Source: Sphingomonadales bacterium
Lineage (GTDB): Bacteria > Pseudomonadota > Alphaproteobacteria > Sphingomonadales > Sphingomonadaceae
Assembly (NCBI GenBank): GCA_025360285.1
Contig: JANYCM010000149.1
Coordinates: 1-10,163 of the forward strand
DNA length: 10,163 bases
Reading direction: 5' to 3'
Part shown: positions 6,675 to 10,163 of the stretch, in pieces
Layout of the letters: every line of letters starts with the position of its first letter
Position numbering within the stretch: position 1 is the stretch's first letter
Notes under the pieces: generated by a model
Databases searched by the model: none
What the model was told of the DNA's origin: nothing
What the model saw: the letters and a program-made list of their open reading frames with translations, nothing else
Translations under genes and position numbers: made by a program

Positions 6675-7794
6675 GCAACCAGGCGCCCAGCCGCGCCATC
6701 GCCTCGGCGGCGCGATCGGTGCTGACGGCGAAGGACAGGCGCACGAAACGGTGGCCATCGACGGGATCGAAATCAATGCCCGGCGCGATGGCAACGCCGG
6801 TGTCGGCAAGCAGGCGCTGGCAGAAATCCATGCTGTCATTGGTGAAATCACCCACATCGGCCCAGATGTAGAAGGCCCCGTCGGGCGGCGCGATGCGCGT
6901 CACCCCCATCGCCGGCAGTGCCGCCAGCAGCAGCGCGCGGTTGCGGCGATAGGTGTCGTGATAGGCCTGCAGCACCGGGGTTTCGTCCATCGCCACCAGC
7001 GCCGCCGCCTGGGCGAGGCTCGGCGGCGTCAGGAACAGGCTGCCGATATAGGCGCGCAGATGATCAGCGGTGCCCGGCGGCGCCACGACCCAGCCCAGCC
7101 GCCAGCCGGGCATCGACCAATATTTGGAAAAACTGTTGATGACGATGGCATCGGGCGCGAACTCCAGCATCGAATGCGCCGGCTCCCCGTACGTCAGACC
7201 ATGGTAGATCTCGTCTGAAATGATACGGATGCTGCGGCCGCGTGCCGCCGCCGCCAGCGCCGCCATGTCGGCTGCCGGAATCATCGATCCCGTCGGGTTG
7301 GCCGGGCTGGCGACGATGATGCCCGCCGGCGCCGGGTTTAACGCCAGCACATGCCGCGCCGCCATCTGGAAGCGTGTCGAGGCATCGGCGGCGATCTCCA
7401 CCGGCACGCGCCCCAGCGCCAAAATGCCGTTGCGATAGGCAACATAGCCCGGCCGCACAAAGGCAATGGCGTCCCCCGGCACGAACAGCGCTGCCAGCGC
7501 CAGCGTCAGCGCCGGGCTGGCGCCGCCGGTCAGCACGATGCGCTCGGGATCGACGGCCACGCCGTGCCGCTCGGCATACATAGCGGCGATGCGCGCCCTA
7601 AGCGCCGGGCTTTCGCGATAACCGCCGGCATCGGCGTCCAGGCTGGCATGTGCCGCCGCGATCGCGGCGGGCGGCGCGCCGGTCGATGGCTGGCCAAACT
7701 CCATATGGATGACCGATTGCCCGGCGCTTTCCATCGCATGCGCCGCCCGCGAAATCGCCATGGCATGAAAGGGTTCGACAGCGGCAGGGTTCAT
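6655..7794 (-). CDS. PLP-dependent aminotransferase, class I/II (fold type I)
   Basis: This is a cytoplasmic pyridoxal-phosphate enzyme that transfers an amino group between an amino acid and a 2-oxo acid. Its 379 residues are typical of AspC-like class I/II enzymes. Signature residues are all present: EFGQPS near 32-37 (substrate-side loop), NPTG at 166-169 with N166, SDEIYHGL with D194 (pairs with the pyridine nitrogen) and Y197 (cofactor hydroxyl), SFSKYWSMPGWRLGW with the Schiff-base lysine K224, and R352 in FVRLSF, which binds the substrate carboxylate. The donor amino acid cannot be deduced, and family members are often misnamed. The start at 7794 has only a weak purine stretch upstream, and the Met at residue 12 is an alternative. 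The gene is divergent from acs and convergent with the receptor, with its last codons inside the receptor's terminator hairpin. Confidence 0.93.
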   Translation of the reverse strand: MNPAAVEPFHAMAISRAAHAMESAGQSVIHMEFGQPSTGAPPAAIAAAHASLDADAGGYRESPALRARIAAMYAERHGVAVDPERIVLTGGASPALTLALAALFVPGDAIAFVRPGYVAYRNGILALGRVPVEIAADASTRFQMAARHVLALNPAPAGIIVASPANPTGSMIPAADMAALAAAARGRSIRIISDEIYHGLTYGEPAHSMLEFAPDAIVINSFSKYWSMPGWRLGWVVAPPGTADHLRAYIGSLFLTPPSLAQAAALVAMDETPVLQAYHDTYRRNRALLLAALPAMGVTRIAPPDGAFYIWADVGDFTNDSMDFCQRLLADTGVAIAPGIDFDPVDGHRFVRLSFAVSTDRAAEAMARLGAWLQKGAPA

Positions 7795-7887
7795 GCCGCT
7801 TCGCTAACCGATCACTATCGCCATGACGATTCAATTTGCCGCGAAACCCGTCTAGACAGACGCCAACAACAAACTCGGGAGGCCCTG
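7795..7887. promoter_or_regulatory. Divergent intergenic region between aminotransferase and acs
   Basis: This 93-bp spacer must hold promoters for both genes, but no convincing -35/-10 pair is visible in either direction. A TTGCCG at 7836-7841 has no matching -10 at normal spacing. Small palindromes GTCTAGAC (7850-7857) and CGTCT-N4-AGACG (7849-7862) lie 25-40 nt before acs and could be an operator or chance. A strong ribosome binding site GGGAGG at 7877-7882 lies 5 nt before the acs ATG. Confidence 0.4.
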
Positions 7888-9819
7888 ATGAGCGACGCCC
7901 TTTACCCCGTCCCCGCCGAATGGGCCGCCCGCGCCCTGGTCAACGCCGACCAGTACCAAACCCTCTACGCCGAAAGCCTGGCCGACCCCGAAGCCTTCTG
8001 GCAGCGCGAGGCGCAGATCATCGACTGGATCACCCCCTTTACCAAGGTCAACAACAGCAGCTTCAACGAAGCCGACTTCGGCATCAAATGGTTCGAAGAC
8101 GGCGCCCTCAACGTGTCCGCCAACTGCCTCGATCGCCACCTGGCGGACCGCGGCGACACCCCGGCGATCCTGTGGGAGGGGGACAACCCCGCCGACACCC
8201 GCTGCATAACCTATGCGCAACTTCATGCCGAAACCTGCCGCTTCGCCAATGTGCTGAAAGCCCTTGGGGTGAAGAAGGGCGACCGCGTCACCCTCTATCT
8301 GCCGATGATCTCCGAAGCCGCGATGGCAATGCTCGCCTGCGCGCGTATCGGCGCCATCCATTCGATCGTCTTCGGCGGCTTTTCGCCCGAAAGCCTGGCC
8401 GGCCGCATCCAGGACTGCGATTCGTCGCTGGTCATCACCGCCGATGAAGGCCGGCGCGGCGGCAAGCCTATCCCGCTGAAGGCCAATGTCGATGCGGCAC
8501 TCGCGCATTGCCCCGGCCGCCCCAAGGTGCTCGTCATCCGCCACACCGGCGGCGCCGTCGCCATGCAGCCCGGCCGCGATGTCTGGTACAACGAAGCCCG
8601 CCAGGGCCTTGCCGACACCTGCCCCGCCGAGCCGATGAACGCCGAGGACCCGCTGTTCATCCTCTACACCTCGGGTTCCACCGGCAAGCCCAAGGGCGTC
8701 CTCCACACCACCGGCGGCTATCTGGTCTGGGCGGCGATGACCCACCGTTACGTCTTTGATTATCGCCCCGGCGAGATCTTCTGGTGCACCGCCGATGTCG
8801 GCTGGGTGACCGGGCATAGCTATGTCGTCTATGGCCCGCTCGCCAATGGTGCCACCACGCTGATGTTCGAAGGCGTACCGAATTACCCGGATTTCGGGCG
8901 ATTCTGGGACGTTATCGACCGCTGGGGCGTCAACATCTTCTACACCGCCCCCACCGCACTGCGGTCGCTGATGCGCGAGGGCGATGGCTTCGTCACCCGC
9001 GCCTCGCGGCAATCACTGCGGCTGCTCGGCTCGGTCGGCGAACCGATCAACCCCGAAGCCTGGGAATGGTATCACCGCGTCGTCGGCGACGGCCGCTGCC
9101 CCATCGTCGATACCTGGTGGCAGACGGAAACCGGCGCCGCGCTGATCAGCCCGCTGCCCGGCGCCACCGCGCTGAAACCCGGCTCCGCCACGCTCCCGTT
9201 GTTCGGCGTCATGCCGCTGCTGGTGGATGCGGAGGGGCATGAACTCAGCGGCGCCACCGAAGGCAATCTGTGCCTCGCGACAAGCTGGCCGGGCCAGATG
9301 CGCACGGTGTGGAATGATCATGACCGCTTCTTCCAGACCTATTTCACCACCTATCCCGGCCGCTACTTCACCGGCGACGGCGCCCGGCGCGACGCGGACG
9401 GCTATTGGTGGATCACCGGCCGCGTCGATGACGTGATCAACGTCTCCGGCCACCGCATGGGAACCGCCGAAGTCGAATCGGCGCTGGTGGCACACAAGGA
9501 CGTCGCCGAGGCTGCCGTCGTCGGCTTCCCCCATGATATCAAGGGCCAGGGCATCTACGCCTATGTCACCCTCAACGCCGGCGAACCCGAAGACGCCGCC
9601 CTGCGCGCCGAGCTCATCCAATGGGTCCGCCGCGAAATCGGGCCGATCGCCACGCCAGACGTCATCCACTTCGCCCCCGGCCTGCCCAAAACCCGCAGCG
9701 GCAAGATCATGCGGCGTATATTGCGCAAGATCGCCGAAGGCGAATTCGGCACTTTGGGCGACACCTCGACCCTCGCCGACCCAGGGGTGGTGGACACGCT
9801 GATCAACAACCGGCCCTGA
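7888..9819 (+). CDS. acs: Acetyl-CoA synthetase (AMP-forming)
   Basis: Converts acetate, ATP and CoA to acetyl-CoA, AMP and PPi in the cytoplasm, allowing growth on or salvage of acetate. It is 643 residues, full length for the family. The start at 7888 is fixed by GGGAGG 5 nt upstream and by the expected Acs N-terminus; the open frame runs further left only because it is antisense to the aminotransferase. The ANL-superfamily P-loop YTSGSTGKPKG is at 260-270. The acyl-pocket residues match those that select acetate in the Salmonella enzyme (V310, T311, V386, W414): here V307, T308, V383 and W411 in TWWQTETG. The hinge and C-terminal domain carry YFTGDG and GRVDDVINVSGHR. The adenylation lysine is K606 in TRSGKIMRR, equivalent to K609, the residue acetylated by Pat-type enzymes and deacetylated by CobB, so post-translational control is likely. 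Residues after TETG are AALISPLPG rather than the usual G-F/I-M-I-T-PLPG, a mild variation. Transcribed alone; no acetylase gene nearby. Confidence 0.97.
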   Translation: MSDALYPVPAEWAARALVNADQYQTLYAESLADPEAFWQREAQIIDWITPFTKVNNSSFNEADFGIKWFEDGALNVSANCLDRHLADRGDTPAILWEGDNPADTRCITYAQLHAETCRFANVLKALGVKKGDRVTLYLPMISEAAMAMLACARIGAIHSIVFGGFSPESLAGRIQDCDSSLVITADEGRRGGKPIPLKANVDAALAHCPGRPKVLVIRHTGGAVAMQPGRDVWYNEARQGLADTCPAEPMNAEDPLFILYTSGSTGKPKGVLHTTGGYLVWAAMTHRYVFDYRPGEIFWCTADVGWVTGHSYVVYGPLANGATTLMFEGVPNYPDFGRFWDVIDRWGVNIFYTAPTALRSLMREGDGFVTRASRQSLRLLGSVGEPINPEAWEWYHRVVGDGRCPIVDTWWQTETGAALISPLPGATALKPGSATLPLFGVMPLLVDAEGHELSGATEGNLCLATSWPGQMRTVWNDHDRFFQTYFTTYPGRYFTGDGARRDADGYWWITGRVDDVINVSGHRMGTAEVESALVAHKDVAEAAVVGFPHDIKGQGIYAYVTLNAGEPEDAALRAELIQWVRREIGPIATPDVIHFAPGLPKTRSGKIMRRILRKIAEGEFGTLGDTSTLADPGVVDTLINNRP

Positions 9820-9821
9820 CG

Positions 9822-9849
9822 CCCCCTCCCACCCTCCTTCTCCCCTCCC
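9822..9849 (-). other. C-rich tract with a canonical G-quadruplex motif on the minus strand
   Basis: Immediately after the acs stop the plus strand is an almost pure pyrimidine tract. Read on the minus strand it is G3-A-G4-N7-G3-T-G3-A-G5, which meets the G3+N1-7 quadruplex rule. The minus strand is the template for acs transcription, so a fold there could slow polymerase. No classical terminator follows acs; a distant CCCACCC/GGGTGGG pairing (9828-9834 with 9892-9898) is the only other candidate. The stretch 9850-9914 holds nothing else I can identify. Confidence 0.5.
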
Positions 9850-9914
9850 GTTCACGCGGAGTCGCAGACGGCACGCAGCGCCAGCGGTCGGGGGTGGGTT
9901 CTCCGCCGAACAAG

Positions 9915-9960
9915 GAAAATGCCTCCGGCGGCTGGGGCCTCGGTCCCAACCGCCAGAGGC
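9915..9960 (-). terminator. Rho-independent terminator for the minus-strand gene at the right edge
   Basis: In minus-strand RNA this forms a 16-bp stem (9945-9960 with 9921-9936) containing two G-U wobbles and an 8-nt loop, followed by A-U4-CC (9920-9914). In plus-strand RNA the wobbles become mismatches, so the element is tuned to the minus strand. It begins 27 nt after the stop of the partial gene at 9988. Its GC-rich arm (CCTCCGGCGG type) resembles dispersed intergenic hairpins seen in alphaproteobacterial genomes, so it may also be one copy of a repeat family. Confidence 0.72.
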
Positions 9961-9987
9961 TCTGCTTCAACCTGAAGGAAATCGAGT

Positions 9988-10161
9988 CTAGCGGCCGTTC
10001 GCGCGCGCCGACACGAGACGGCAACTACCGACCCAGTTCACGCCGTTCCCCGATTGGGATGTAAACGGCAGCTCCTGCCGGAACCGGCCCTTTTTATCGA
10101 ACGCCATCACCTTCGACTGCGTGCGCTGGATCGCATAGATGCACACCTTCCCGCAGCGCAA
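9988..10161 (-). CDS. C-terminal fragment of an unidentified protein, truncated by the window edge
   Basis: The last 57 codons of a minus-strand gene whose 5' part lies beyond the right edge, ending in TAG at 9988-9990. The fragment contains CGKVCIYAIQ near its start and VMAFDKKGRF in the middle, with three cysteines. I do not recognise the family. The coding call rests on three things: most codons end in G or C as in the neighbouring genes, the frame runs without a stop from the edge, and a minus-oriented terminator sits immediately downstream. It is convergent with acs. Confidence 0.6.
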   Translation of the reverse strand: MRCGKVCIYAIQRTQSKVMAFDKKGRFRQELPFTSQSGNGVNWVGSCRLVSARANGR

Positions 10162-10163
10162 AT

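Noticed and set aside
5142..6857. A 571-codon open frame on the minus strand opposite the receptor
   Set aside because: It is antisense to the conserved barrel and also crosses the receptor terminator and the aminotransferase end. The biased composition is typical of a GC shadow.
7852..9012. A 386-codon minus-strand open frame opposite acs, and another at 9013-9855
   Set aside because: Both are antisense to a full-length acs with all active-site residues, have repetitive Gly/Ala/Val/Asp composition, and lack a ribosome binding site or domain.
9803..10024. A 73-codon minus-strand open frame, and a 147-codon plus-strand frame at 9621-10064
   Set aside because: Both run through the C-rich tract and the terminator hairpin and have Arg/Pro-rich low-quality translations. 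The frame ending at 9988 explains the right edge better.

Overview
The window is GC-rich and has the look of an alphaproteobacterium, most likely a sphingomonad. It carries a large TonB-dependent receptor with a Sus/Cir-like plug, a secreted M13 peptidase with a signal peptide, strongly G/C-ending codons, and GC-rich intergenic hairpins. The taxonomic call is an inference from gene content and composition, not from a marker gene.

Layout, left to right. At 1-1035 there are two uncharacterised genes on the plus strand joined by a GTGA stop/start overlap: a soluble-looking protein of about 245 residues, whose first half is clearly AT-richer than the rest of the window, and a 96-residue single-pass membrane protein. 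At 1163-3208 is a secreted M13 (neprilysin/PepO-type) zinc metallopeptidase with all its catalytic residues, followed by a strong intrinsic terminator (3227-3260). The 3261-3443 spacer is dense with regulatory-looking sequence: a degenerate direct repeat, a 16-bp palindrome, a hairpin and a textbook Pho box. At 3444-6620 is a 1058-residue TonB-dependent outer-membrane receptor starting at GTG. Its terminator (6646-6674) overlaps the 3' end of the convergent aminotransferase gene (6655-7794, minus strand). A short divergent spacer (7795-7887) separates that gene from acs, acetyl-CoA synthetase (7888-9819, plus strand). The right end holds a C-rich tract with a G-quadruplex motif on the minus strand, a terminator oriented for the minus strand, and the last 57 codons of a minus-strand gene that runs off the window.

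How the genes may work together. The peptidase acts in the periplasm or envelope and the receptor in the outer membrane, so they could cooperate in nutrient uptake. A terminator separates them, however, and only the receptor has the Pho box, which suggests independent control with the receptor in the phosphate-starvation regulon. The aminotransferase and acs are ordinary central-metabolism genes, each apparently a single-gene unit. I found no tRNA, rRNA, CRISPR array, transposase or phage gene. The window does not clearly contain a new multi-gene system. The best leads are the PhoB-type control site at the receptor and the compositionally distinct coupled gene pair at the left edge.
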